Shown piece by piece: positions 1 through 11,589 of a DNA stretch of 64,000 nucleotides; position 1 is the first letter of the stretch, and the number at the start of each line of letters is the position of its first letter. Source of the DNA: Dendrocalamus latiflorus (taxonomy: Eukaryota; Streptophyta; Magnoliopsida; Poales; Poaceae); contig CM029664.1 in assembly GCA_017311315.1 (NCBI GenBank), forward strand, positions 45,042,510 to 45,106,509, given 5' to 3'. The notes under the pieces were generated by a model that had not been told where the DNA came from, did not search any database, and worked only from the letters and a program-made list of their open reading frames with translations. The translations under genes and the position numbers were made by a program.

Positions 1-74
1 TGTACAATCTGCTAAGAAACTTATGATATGATGTAAACGCTTTGAAAAACTGAAATGGATTTCAGACATCTTAC

Positions 75-3000
75 CTGTGCCTAGGCTGACAGAACTTAGC
101 CTTCCTTCATTGCCCATAATTTTTCTCAGTGTATCTGACTGAATATTCTGAAGAACAGCTTGCCAGATCATTTCATTTTCGGTTTTGTTATGTTTAGATC
201 GTTCGTTTGCTTTGGTAGCACTGGCTGACAACACATGGTTATTTGCTGTATGTTCAATGGGTCCCCTTTCCCCGTAAGAAGTGCTTGCCACATTACCATT
301 ATGCTCAATAGCTGAGTGCCTTGCAATATCCTTATCAGGAAAGAAACCGGCCAACACACCGTGGTTGAAACTCGTACTTGTTGATGAACTTGGCAGCACA
401 TACTGTTTATCAGGAGCAAGCTGAAGCAGAGCAGCCGTAAGCCATGTTGTCTTGTCATTAGAGACCCTCAACTGCTTTTCAGCTTCAGATAGTGTTTTCA
501 AGGCCTGGCGTAGTTTTTCCATATCGCCTTTTGACACTGAAAATAGTATACCAAAACACTACATTATGTGCATGCAAAATCATTCATGTAAGAGAACAGA
601 GAGGAAAAGCAAGTTAGCCAGACGAGTGACCTGATACTCTTAGCAGAGATAGCCAGGATGTAAAAATGTATATATTTGTCTTGTACTATCCATTGGTTTA
701 AAAGATTGTTGCTTACAGGTTGGACGTTTGAAGAATTTTCTTCGTAGCCTTTCTTGTGTGAATGTATAAGAACCAGCAAGGATGTCAGTAATTATTGTGG
801 CAAGTTGAGACATAAGTGCCAAAGGCTCAACTCCAGTCCCTGTAATGTCTCGTAATGTCTTCACTGTGTTTACAGTGTCAGCAGATAGCGCCAAATCAAG
901 CAAATCAACCAGCTTATCATCAGATACCAGACCAACCTGTGAAATGAACAACCAACTGACGTTTTATTGTTGTCGCAAAGTAGAATTGCAAAGAAAGAAC
1001 ATGGAGTGACAACAAACTTATGATTCTGACAGGTTCTTTAAATTGGTTACTTCCTTAATTAGGTCCCTAGAACTAAACTTGAAATGACATGTTTAGCAAA
1101 GAAGCAAGAGAAATACTAAATTCATATCAAAGGATAAGATTCAGTGTCTGAGCTGATTATTCTAACTATGCCTCTGAACTATTTAGATTATATGGGTCAG
1201 CTGAACTTGCATACTGCTCCTATGTAATTAACTTCATGACTGCACAAAACTACCAACATGGTTGTTACGGGTCACCAAGGCATCGCGTTGGCGTCCTGGC
1301 GGTCTACGGGGGACGTCGAGGAGGCTTGCCTCGCCTTGGCCAGCTAGGCGGGCCTAGGATTTTGCGGCGTCCACGGCAAGCGGCCAAGCACGCGCCTTGG
1401 CCTGCTGGCAGGGGTGGGTCTGGGCTATTGAAGTGAAAGTTCAATCAATGCACAATGATATCATAACTGACTTTAAATCAATGCTTCGAGAGTGTAAAGA
1501 TATAACCTCAACTAGCCGTTAGTCCAAAGGAAGTTCCTTGTATACATTTCACACTTTCACTAAACATGTTGCACCAAGATTAAAAGATAAACAGGGCAAA
1601 TCTGATTTATGTAAATATGATGTAACAAACTGCCTAGTGATGATCTCTTGTTATCTACACCTGCAGATTATACTAGATACTTAGCTTCGTGATACTTCCA
1701 AGATGTATTAACTTTTATTTCTGTGATCTTCTAATTATGATAACAGGAATGAGTTCAAAGTTCTTATTGTGAGATTTAAATTATTGTCTAAACATGATAG
1801 TTCGTAATATGATTTGCATAACTTGTGGATTAACTGAGTTCTTCTAGAAACTGACCAATAGACCAAGTCAACAGCTGCCTCCAACCTACGGAGGTGTGCT
1901 GTAATGCTGTCTAGCTCACCGTATCTCGCCATGGCATCCTGGCGCCTCTCAGGCGCCGTGGTCACCAAGTCCCCCATGACAACCATGACTACCAATGCCC
2001 CAACTAAAAATTATCTCATAATTTCTATTCAGCCCAAAAGTTATCTATATATTGAAGCTACCAATTAAAGTATAATTTGATTTTCCAAAATAAAAAGTAG
2101 ATGACATTATGATGCTTGAGAGATATCTTACAAGTTCTTGGACAAGAGACAGAGAAATCCTCTGCCCCAGCAAACTCAGCTGATCAAGAGTCATCTCGGC
2201 ATCTCTCAATGATCCATCTGAACGGGATGCAATTAACTTCAATGCATCCCTATCAACATCTAGGCTTTCACTGGTAGAAATCCACTGCAATGTGTTGACG
2301 ACGTCACATTCCTTCAACTTGGGGAAAAAGAACTTCTGACATCTTGACAGGATGATATGAGGAAGCTTGAGGTTGGGAATGACGAGGATAAACACCACAC
2401 GGCGGGGCGCCCGGTCCACAACTTTCGAGATGACACTCCAAGTGTCGGCTGGCAATGTATCGCAGTCATCAAATATAAACACCCTGTAGTGCGATGGTGC
2501 CGGCGAAAGCATAACATTGTCGAGGACATCCGCAATGCCATCCATGTCGATGTTGCCAACGGGGCCAATCTCCATGACGCTCCTGCTCTTGCCAAGATTG
2601 AACGCGATGCACGACGTGCACGAGTCACAGGGCCTTGGGTGCTCGGCGGAGTGGCAGTTGAGCGCCTTGGCGAAGACGCGCGCGCACGACGTCTTCCCTG
2701 TACCGTGCGGCCCGTAGAAGACGTATACCAACCCAATCTTCCTCCTCAGGATGGCGTTGGACAGCGCCTGCACCACCAAGCTCTGCCCGACCACGTCCTT
2801 GAACGTCCTCGGAGCGAACTTCTGCGTCAGGCTCCGGTGCCGCCCGCGGTCTCGCTGCGAGCCCCGCGACTTCTGCCTCGACCGTGCTTCCGACAAGAGG
2901 TCGGAGTCCATCTCGCTGCTCTGGTTGGAGAAAATTCCGAGCTCCCCGGAGTAGCTCCCGGCGATGCCGCCAATGCCGTTGCGCGCACCGGAGGCTGTCT

Positions 3001-3549
3001 CCTCAACGAGCAGAGGCAACGCGTCGGAGTCCGAGCTGGTCAAGGAGGCCAGCCTCTCGGACTTAACCGGGAAAAGCGAATGCGATCCGTTGAGGTGGCC
3101 GCGCGAGGCCGCCGCGGCGGCTTCGGATTTGCGCCCCGCCACTGACTTGGGGTCGGAGAGGCCGCACGAGAGGCTGCGGCCAGCCAAGTCAAGGATAGAC
3201 TTGCCGCGGTGGTGTAGGCGCGACCAGTTCCATGGAATGCCGCACACGTTGCGAGAGTCCTGCGACACATGCTGCTGCAGCTCCTCCTCCTCCTCCCCGC
3301 CGTCGCGGAAGAGGTACTTTTTGCCGCAGACGGCCTCCTGGGAGCTGTAGTTGACGGAGAGCGCGGCGGCGCGATCTGCAGCCTTACTGGTGGTGGCGGC
3401 GGCACGGCGGCCGGCCCCGCGTTTGAAGCAGCGGCGCGGGCGACGAGCGGGCTTGGGGTGGGGGTTCTCCGCGAGTTGGTCGAGGAGCGTCTTAAGCGCC
3501 CCGGTCGTCGTGGCGCTGCGTCTGGACTTGGTGGGGAGGTCGACGTCGT

Positions 3550-3581
<32 letters not shown>

Positions 3582-3850
3582 TCGGGGTCGGCCGCCACCT
3601 TGGAGGACTCGACGGAGCGCCGCGTGGACGGGTCGCGGAGCGATCGCGAGCGCTGCAGCGCGAGGAGGTCGCGCATCAGCGCAGCCGACGCCACGGCCGT
3701 GGGGCTCCGCCTCCGCCCCCACGACGACGCGCCTCCCCCTCCACCCCCGTGCGCGTGGTGGTGGCGCAGGTGGATGCAGTTGGTGAGGTGCGCGTGGCCG
3801 CGGAGGTGCCCGCCGCCCGCCGCGGTGGCGGCACGGTCGGGCGCTGGCAT
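75..3850 (-). CDS. STICHEL-like protein (DNA polymerase III gamma/tau-like AAA domain), 5' part of gene
   Basis: Exons on the minus strand are 3850-2132, 936-717 and 536-75, all with GT/AG ends and a continuous frame of 800 codons; the 3' end lies beyond the left edge. The N-terminal tail carries the HLTNCIHLRHH motif seen in STICHEL proteins. A clamp-loader-like AAA module follows: P-loop GPHGTGKTS, a cysteine cluster CDSCTSC, a Walker B-like FIFDDCDTL, and an SRC motif before KFFFP. The second exon gives the helical region DLLDLALSADTVNTV and the third the segment KLRQALKTLSEAEKQL. STICHEL proteins are known to control branching of trichomes and related cell-shape decisions; the grass role is inferred. 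The start ATG at 3850 opens a GC-rich first exon rich in histidine and serine. Family assignment is firm; which paralogue is not known. Confidence 0.93.
1250..1995. repeat. Inverted-repeat-flanked insertion in STICHEL-like intron 1
   Basis: Within the 1195-bp intron, a GC-rich block starting near 1250 (CATGGTTGTTACGGGTCACC) is mirrored near 1990-1940 on the other strand (CATGGTTGTCATGGGGGACT, then GGTGACCACGGCGCC). The middle is AT-rich like the surrounding intron. This looks like a degenerate terminal-inverted-repeat element. No clear target duplication was found, so class and exact ends are open. Confidence 0.4.
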
Positions 3851-4270
3851 TGCGGCTCCGGCTCGGCACGTACGAGCTCGGCACTGGTATCGCGAATTTG
3901 AGATGCGAACCCTTCCTTGCGCTTAAGGCTAAGCCATTGGGGGGCGTCGCTCTGCGCGCGCGAGTAATTATGGCGGTACGGTTCGGAGATTTCGCCTTTT
4001 TGGTTGGATCCTGGAGGATTTCACGGGAAGGGGGAGAGGGAGCGGGTGGGTGGTGGCGAGTGGGCTGGCCTCGTCTCGTGCCGGGCTTTGGAACGGGCGG
4101 TGCTTTCGGGGGTCGCGCCGGCGTCGTCGGGGCAGGAGGAGGGCAGCGGAGCACGGCCACGGCACGGGGGAATGGATTCGCCTCGGCTCGCCGCCTTGGT
4201 CACCATGGCCCGGTTTGGCACAAGCGGGTGGCTGGGAGCGTTTCACTGTTGCACTTGCGGCTTATTACTG
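3851..4270. other. Upstream region of the STICHEL-like gene
   Basis: GC-rich sequence immediately upstream of the minus-strand start codon; it should hold the 5' leader and core promoter. No convincing TATA box is visible, and the open frames here look like GC-rich chance frames rather than genes. Confidence 0.4.
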
Positions 4271-4272
4271 GA

Positions 4273-4735
4273 AATGGGATGGAATTCCATCGGATAGCTT
4301 TAAATACGAATATGAATTTATATTTTTAAAATAAATATAAATATAAATTTGAATATTTTCGAATACGAATCGAATGTCGTAACGGATACAAATTTGAATC
4401 GAATATATAATTAATTCGATCGAATACAAATATCTTTCTATAACTTCTGTAACAAATCTTGGTAGAATAAATTCCTAACGGTTTTACCGGTTACCAAAAC
4501 AGTTACCGGTTTCAAACTGTCTAAATTCAAATTTTAAATCACAAAACTCGTCCGAGTTTCCCCAGGTTCCATAAACAAATCTAGTGGGAATACGAATGTG
4601 AGTACAAATATTTTTAAATACGAATACGGATATTCATAAATACGAATATTTTTAGATATGAGTTTTATTTACTATATTTATATTTTATCGAATATAAATA
4701 TCAAATAAAGCGGATTATTCGATATGGTTTCCCTC
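4273..4735. mobile_element. hAT-like non-autonomous remnant with AT-rich subterminal repeats
   Basis: The block is filled with many short copies of AATACGAAT and related ATTCG words, together with TTACCGG words. It begins with GGATGGAATTCC and ends with a roughly inverted form, GGTTTCCCTCC. It is flanked by TGGAAATG and AGGAAATG, a possible 8-bp target duplication with one mismatch. Ac/Ds-type hAT elements make 8-bp duplications and carry short subterminal repeats. The termini are too degraded to be certain. Confidence 0.4.
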
Positions 4736-4739
4736 CTAA

Positions 4740-5583
4740 CAGGAAATGCTGGCGTAATTGTCGTGTCGTTCGCAGCAGCTGTGTTCGTAGTGAGCAACAC
4801 AAGCTGATGATAAGGACTCCTATCGCCACAGGCACAGTACTCTAGCAAGCGTAGCTATGTTTGTTGCTTTAGCCTTTAAATAAACCCGTGGTGCTTGTTT
4901 TCCATTTTGATTATTTAGCTTTCTAAGCTGCTGGTGTCGAAAGAAGTCGAGCACGTGAGGTGTGCTGCACGCTTCGCGTGCGCAAAGCACCCATCCCGCC
5001 TATAAATTGTGTACCGGTGGCATACGTTGTTCCCCTTGTTAGTACTACTTCCAGCGCGCGCTTCACGTCGGATAAAGAGGTGATTGGTTGGTGGAATAAA
5101 AGATTAAATGGGGGTGGGATGGAATAAGTAGAGCTAGGAGTCCGGTGAATTTATCCATGCTAGCTTGAGGCCCGGCTAGCCAAGTACATCCAAGCATGAT
5201 ATGTAACGAGTCGTGCCACACGGCACGAATGATGGGCCGACTGGTACGGTATGGCATATCGTGCTGTGCTCGGGCAGGTCCGGCCTGACGAGCTTGGTTG
5301 GCAAGGGGGTATGGTCGGCACGTTAGCATCGACGGCTACCTCGGCCTCGCCTCTCATCTCTCGTCGCCCTCCCGTTGCCATCCATCTCACAGTCATCCCC
5401 CACAACCACAAGCCATCACAGAGTAGAGAGAGAGAGAGAGTAGAGGGGAAGGAGTATACTGGAGCCATGTACTGCCAATCGTCGGACGACCCCGCAAGGT
5501 CGCAGAGGTCGGAGTCCGGAGAGCGTGTCCTGGGCTCCCCGTTCCTATGCGTACTGCGGCATCAACACCACGAACGCGTGCAG
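4740..5583. other. Intergenic stretch, no gene seen
   Basis: Contains a TATA-like CCTATAAATT at about 4997, a G-box-like CACGTG at 4952, a stretch of GTGCCACACGGCACG-type palindromes (about 5210-5290), and a GA microsatellite at about 5420-5440. No open frame shows a recognisable protein. Confidence 0.4.
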
Positions 5584-5603
5584 CCCCCCCCCCCCCCCCC
5601 CCC
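5584..5603. repeat. Homopolymer C tract (20 bases)
   Basis: Uninterrupted run of 20 C on the plus strand in a GC-rich proline-type open frame. It is one of five G or C runs of 15 or more in this window. Such lengths are prone to slippage and consensus error. Confidence 0.9.
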
Positions 5604-6404
5604 GCACGACGGCAGGGACCTTCCCCCACCCCCGGACGACAGCGGCGACCTCCCCCCACCCTCGGAGGCTCGGAAACGGTGCGGAGGGGGTCACTAGGGG
5701 AAGCACAGCTAGGGTGGCAGGAGGAGGGCGAAGGCACAGGTAGGGAGGCAAAGGGCATGGTCGGCGGCGGGCGTGGGGTTGGCCAGGGGAGGCACGGTCG
5801 GGGTGGGGAGGCGAAGGGTGTGACTAGCGGCATGAGGGGAGGGAGCACGACGAGCGCGAGATCCAGATCGGGGGGAGAGGATGAGGAAAAGAGGAATGAA
5901 GTTGGCCGGGTGGAAGAAAAAGGATGGAGGAGAAAAGAAAAAGGAGAAGAAAATTAAAATTACAAATTAGCTTTAGGAAATACATGTTAAGAGAATATTC
6001 CATAAAATCTGGCTAACACTGATTACCTTGCGAAATTTTAGTAGCAAACCAGCACGTTATTAAAAGTTGAATAGCATATCATTAGTAGAACAAAAAGGGG
6101 GAATTAGCGACCACCACTTAAATAAATATATTACTATTAGATATTCGAATGCTCATTTAAATACTCGATTCAATGATTAGTCGCATCAAAATAATAGAAA
6201 CCATTGTTTCGTCTAAAGACGGACAGAATCAGTAACTCTATACGCCAGTTATCTAGTAACTAAAGAAATTATGTACGCATGTATATAGATAAAAAATATT
6301 GGTTAACACCTTAATACATCATACATACATAACTTATTGGCTATACTTTCACTAGTTAGATTATACATGTTATATGTATACATAGGAATTCTACTTTTCC
6401 CTGA

Positions 6405-6945
6405 AATATTTACATGGCCATGTTTTTACGCAACTAATTTAATTTTTACCAGGTTTTTAACGAGGCGGGCACGAGAGAAATGAAGATGGCAGACACCGCC
6501 TCCGCCGTCTATAGTTCATTACACATATGTAGACACAAGGTGCTTAACCGAATGGCGATATCTTTGTTCTTGTATGCAACTATTGCTAATTGCATTGTTC
6601 TTTCACTTTGTTTTTTAGGTTTAACAGATATAATAGCAGTTCCAAACTTTAGGACCATCCTAACATCAAGGTTGGCATATTGTACACTTGCCATTTTCAC
6701 ACTCTCTCTGGTAGACACTTAGTATCTATACAAATAAATAAATACAATACGGTCTCATTCTGTACATGCCTACATTTGGCAAGCGCACATATACGCCACA
6801 AGACTAGTATATTATACACATATTGTTACTTTTACCCCGATATGCAACTAATTCAATTTTAACTAGTTTTTAGCGAGACGGATATGAGAGAAATGAAAAT
6901 GGTGGCCGCCGTCACCATCGTCACTGTCTTCGTCGTGTATAGTTA
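6405..6945. repeat. Pair of diverged direct repeats (about 120 bp) spaced about 417 bp
   Basis: The segment 6405-6530 and the segment 6825-6945 share the order CAACTAATT, TTTTTA.CGAG, GAGAGAAATGAA.ATGG, then GCCGTC and TATAGTT. The copies are clearly related but diverged. They could be remnants of a short retroelement or a local duplication. No coding function is visible in 6000-7100. Confidence 0.5.
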
Positions 6946-7139
6946 CTTCGGGCTGGGTTTGGTCTAGCACGACATGAATGCCGGCATGGCAGGCTTTTAC
7001 AGCACGACGGGGTGACTAGGCCGAGCCGGCACGGCACGAAGCGGCCCGAAGCATGATGGACCCCGACCGTGCCGGCATGGCACGGTCCAATTCCTAACTC
7101 TAGGTATAAGTAGTATGTGATTGGGATAGAATGATACAA

Positions 7140-7399
7140 GGAGGCTGTTTGATTGGATGTATGGGATAATATATGAATATGTTTGGTTAGTTATATAGGA
7201 CGACCTGGGGTGCGAACAAAACAACTACGCGAGACGGCGTGATTCGGCCGATTTCATCGAACGGGATGATACAACAGAAAAAGAGAACATTCTTCTAACT
7301 GGAACCATCTTATTCAAGATCATTCGGTACAATTCAACCAAACACTTAAATAGCCTTGTATCCTGAACTGAACCGTCCCGTTCAACCAAACAGCTCCAT
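7140..7399. mobile_element. MITE-like element with inverted termini
   Basis: Starts GGAGGCTGTTTGATTGG and ends CAACCAAACAGCTCC, which are near-perfect inverted copies about 15 bp long, enclosing about 260 bp with no coding potential. This is the size and form of a grass MITE. A clear target duplication could not be read, so the superfamily is open. Confidence 0.5.
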
Positions 7400-7914
7400 T
7401 CCAAACACACCCTAAGCGGATCGGACGGTACTGCCGGGCCGTGGGGCCATGGAAGGACAGCGATCACGCTGGGGAGCGAGAGGACCACCGAGTGAATTTG
7501 ATTGCGATCGCAATGATTCGGGCGGGGCGGGCGGGCGGGCAGAGCCTCGTCAGCGAATGCCCCGGCGGATAACGACGGGTGTGGGGAGCGGCAGGAAGCG
7601 CCGCACGTGGCTGGTCAGCCGGAACGGGCTCGAAGCGCCGAAGGAAGAGCGCGCAGGAAAAGAAATGCCCGGCCAGGCGCATGCGCATCCTCCGCATCAC
7701 GGTTGACACCAGGACGACGTTAGCTAATGCACACACGTATATGCTCCTGGAAGCATTAGTACAAGTTCGTTTTAGTATTTTTGCAGCAACTCAATGTGTG
7801 CTCGTACTAACATTAGCATGCGGAGTGCTTCTGCTAGTCTTACATAGAGTGCCATTTTGGAGTACAATTTAATCCAAAGAAAATCCCTTACGTATCGCCG
7901 GAAGTTGCCTTGAT

Positions 7915-8515
7915 ACTGGATATACCACTAAAAAATTGTGTTTCCTTCCATACTACAGATATTTAACTTTGTGCCCTCCCGTACCGTTTCCGTCAACTTG
8001 CTGTGAGGATGTTTTTAAGTGCACCATAAAAAGACATTTTTACCCTTTTCTTCCTCTCTTCTTCAACTCCTCTTTCTCTCTGATCTCCTCATCAGTCATC
8101 ACCATCAATATAGCCGAGCCACGCGCATATCCGAGAGGCATCGGCTCGCAGAGCTTTGCCTTCGCCCCTACCTCCCATGTCAGCACTGCCCCTGCTGACC
8201 GGTCAGATGGCGTCGCAGGCGCACGCGGCGCCTCCATCTGTCCCTCCACTGCATCTCCCTCAGCTCACTGGTGATTGCAAACAAGGGTGAAGGGGAGGGA
8301 GGGAAAGGGGTAGAAATGAAGAGAGATGCTCCCTAACATGTGGGACCAGGGGTAATTTGAGCATAGGGAGAAAAATCTAACAGCCTGATGGAGTTAACGG
8401 CAACTCGGGCTAATGAAGGTGATGGTGATGGATATGGAATCAAAATACATAAAGATAAAACTCAGTGGTACAGAAATAAATACGATTCTTTTAGTGGCAT
8501 AACTAGATTCAGAGT
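7915..8515. mobile_element. Mutator-type MITE with long imperfect terminal inverted repeats
   Basis: The left arm (about 7915-8060, including CCACTAAAAAATTG, GTTTCCGTCAAC and AAAAAGACATTTTTACCC) is matched in inverted order by the right arm (about 8340-8515, including GGGGTAATTTGAGC, GGAGTTAACGGCAAC and GCAACTCGGG, ending near TTTTAGTGGCATAAC). Arms of over 100 bp around a short non-coding core are typical of small Mutator-derived elements. Exact ends are not fixed. Confidence 0.5.
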
Positions 8516-11180
8516 AACTTTGCGATTTGGATCCTCTTACTTCAGGAGCAAAGCTAGTACACCGCAACGGTACAAAACAGTGCTGCGATGCTGCAGTGAT
8601 TTTCGACAGTAGTTTGGGGCAGTGATTTTGCTTCAATGATGCCAGAGTGATTTGCAGTTCTTCTGAGTGGTGCGCCAGTGTTTGCCTCTGGAGTCGCTCC
8701 TCAACGGCAGAGGACCGGATCCTACACTTTGCAAGGACAGGAGGCGTGCCGCCGATAGCAGCGCTCCGTAGAAACATTGAGAATCTGCAGCGTCAATCGC
8801 CTCATGCCGGAGGCGCTGAAACCGAGGAGCCCCATGCCATCTCGCAGCCCGCCCTGCCGCCCTCTAGTACACTTCCAAAATCAACGAAGAGCGACATATG
8901 CAATCATTCATTCCATCTTTTCTCCTCTTTCTTTCAGCAGCAGCAGTAAAGAACTGAAGAAAAACCGAAGTTTATCTGAGATCTGAGAGATATACGAGAG
9001 CAGAACGACATGAAAAATATTGTTCTCGAATGCTTACTGACGAGTGACGGCTGTTCAGTTCATCATGGATGCGAAAAACGAGCGAACCACTGGCTGCGTA
9101 CTGCAGTGCGGTAGTGTAGCAGTACATAGCACCAGTGAGCCGTACGCGCACATGTCGCAATAACTATGCTGCTCTAGTATTTAGCTTTCCTAACAGAAAA
9201 TTGATCAAGATTATAGTGTCGGACGAATAAATCGCTTAGCCGTCTCATGCAGCAGGTACACGAAAGTTACAGGTAAGGAGCTTCAGTGCGTTTCCTAGCC
9301 GCGGGACAAACCTTTTAGATTACTCAATCCCCTGAGCGCGAAATGTCGCGAAAATGAAATCCTAACCACCATCCTACCATAATTGATGAGGATATCCCTA
9401 CTATTATTATTATATCGTCTACGTCTCCAAATGTTCATAAAGAATCAAAAGATCCGATGACTAGAACACAAACCAAGCTTTTAAATAAAGAGATGAATTT
9501 ACCCTTTAATGTGCAAGTTAATATTATTGATGAGAACTTTACAGTGTCTCAGTTTAGTGTGGTAATTGCGCTCAAATTTGAATCAAAAAAACATGGAGAT
9601 AAGCCACAAAATGACGCACATGCAAGCAGACCGAAATCAGCCGAACAAGGAGTCAACTCATCCGCATCTGCATGAAGGATCACGACCAAATTCCAAGGAG
9701 GTGGGCTTGTGGCAAACACCAGATGTCAAACCATGCAGCCATCCAGTCCAAGTCTTGTGTGCCTACGTGCCATGATTTGGCCCAAAATTTCGGTCATGTA
9801 CCTAGTTGGTTAGTGGATAAGTCCGAACTAGATAGAGGTTAATTAGCAAATGAGTTTGAGTGGAACTAGATTAATTTGGTCCTAGACCAAATAGGAACCA
9901 ATATGGCCTCTAAGGCCAAATTGAATTCAGCTGGCCATAGGCCCGTACGTGTGTGTCAAGGATGTATGTCCGTCATATATTTACGTCGTCGTCATCAAAC
10001 AAAGGACATACTAGATATAAAACCAGATATTTTAATAATAGATTGAAATCAGATTGCTTGTTCTCTCTTGATGGGAATCATCTATGGGAGATTTGGGAGA
10101 ATTTTGCTAATCAAGATCGTAAGAGACACATCCAAACCTAGGTATATCTATCTACATTTTGATTATATGCTGAATCTAGGACGCTATGATGAGAGGCTGG
10201 GAGTATGATAATATGATCCGCATATGGATAAGTTGTGGGCTACCATAAACTATAGTTAGCACTAGGCAGAATCCTGCCTAATCCCATCCCTGCATAAGCT
10301 AGCAGTTCAGCTGGGACTTGGGAACCAGTGCTCCAATCAGCCAGCTTGGTGCCCGACTCTGTACCGTGCGTGCCGCAGAAGTGTGCTTTTCGCATCTCCA
10401 TGCACATGCATCTCGGCCGGGTAAAAGTAGCTTTCGCAGCTTGCGCGCACACTTCATTCACCAGTGGCCAGGCTTTTCATTCCTCCTGCCTACCCTTTCG
10501 CGTTCCATGCCGAGTTTTTTTTATCCGTCTGACTTGATTTTGTACTGTTCCCTGCAACTCGCCATAAACTGACAATTGGGTCGGAACAGGTGTACGGGCA
10601 GCAAATTTGAAATTGCCTTGGCAGGAGCTGTAGGCCATGCATTTCTGTGTTTCTTTTCCATTTTTTTGAGTATTATAGCATTGTTACTAGAATCAACATG
10701 TTCATAATGTGTCCTGGAATCTACAGCAGAACCATTCAGAAAAACAAAATGGATGTACAGAATCCAGATATGTAGCTGACCCTGATCATACTACTCCCTT
10801 GATGCAGTGGATCGAAGCTTCTGAGTTCTCTGACTTAGCTCAAGTTTTTTTGCAAGACTTGTGCTCTAGTCTTTGACTCTGTTGTTAAGATAAAAAGAGG
10901 TTAAAAACACTCGCAAAACAGGGGCCGGTTTAACCTGCCAAAGATGCTTTACACAGCACTGATGAAGCATCCTAGGCTCAGATCCAGTGGTCCCCGGGTC
11001 TAACTACATCACTCCACAGCTACGAAGTCTACAGCCCAATCCATTCCATCGAGCCCTTCTCGGATCTCAGATCCGGCGTATACACGCACAGATGGAATCC
11101 TAACTAATCATCTAGGATTGGATAGGCCAGACTATCACAGATTGGAAATTTTATAATGTAAATCAAAAAGTCATATGAGT
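8516..11180. other. Intergenic region, no recognisable gene
   Basis: Short open frames on both strands show no recognised domain. The stretch 9700-9970 (AGTTGGTTAGTGGATAAGTC, repeated GGCC-AAATT words) reads like decayed LTR-retrotransposon sequence. I see no RNA gene here. Confidence 0.4.
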
Positions 11181-11183
11181 GAG

Positions 11184-11582
11184 CAACTCCAGCAGTAGCC
11201 CTCAAAACAGGGCCCCTACTTTTTATTTGATGGCTCTCCCTATTTTTGAGGGTTCTGTTTTTTGGGCTACACTCCAGCAGAAGCCCTCAAAACAGGACCC
11301 TCAAATTCATTCTTAGAGGGGATGACACATAGGACCCACCCTCATTCTCATCCTACTTTTGAGGGCCGAAGGGCAAAAAACTCACTCCAGCAGAGCCCCT
11401 ACTTGAGCCCTCAAAAGTAGGGGCTCCCTCCAGACCCCCCAGGAATGAGGGCTCGAGGGGGAGATTTGAGGGTTCCCTACTTTTGAGGGCTCAAGTAGGA
11501 GCCCTGCTGAAGTGAGGTTTTTGCCCCTCGGCTCTCAAAAGTAGGATGATGGCTCAAGTAGGGGCCCTGCTGGAGTTGCTCT
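11184..11582. mobile_element. MITE with GAGCAACTCCAGCAG termini
   Basis: Perfect 15-bp terminal inverted repeats: GAGCAACTCCAGCAG at 11184 and CTGCTGGAGTTGCTC ending at about 11582. The interior is built from several inverted and direct copies of CCCTCAAAAGTAGGGGCTC-type words, so the whole element can fold into a compound hairpin. The right flank TAA suggests the three-base duplication typical of PIF/Harbinger (Tourist-like) elements; the left flank is mutated. No coding capacity. Confidence 0.75.
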
Positions 11583-11589
11583 AAGAGAT

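Noticed and set aside
2357..3926. Several long plus-strand frames opposite the STICHEL-like first exon
   Set aside because: They are shadows of the GC-rich minus-strand exon, whose protein is clearly conserved.
4990..5060. Promoter of an unannotated gene (TATAAATT)
   Set aside because: No coding or stable RNA sequence follows; a lone TATA-like word is weak evidence.
6480..6900. Short frames giving 60-80 residue proteins
   Set aside because: They overlap a diverged direct repeat, show no conserved motif and are AT-rich.
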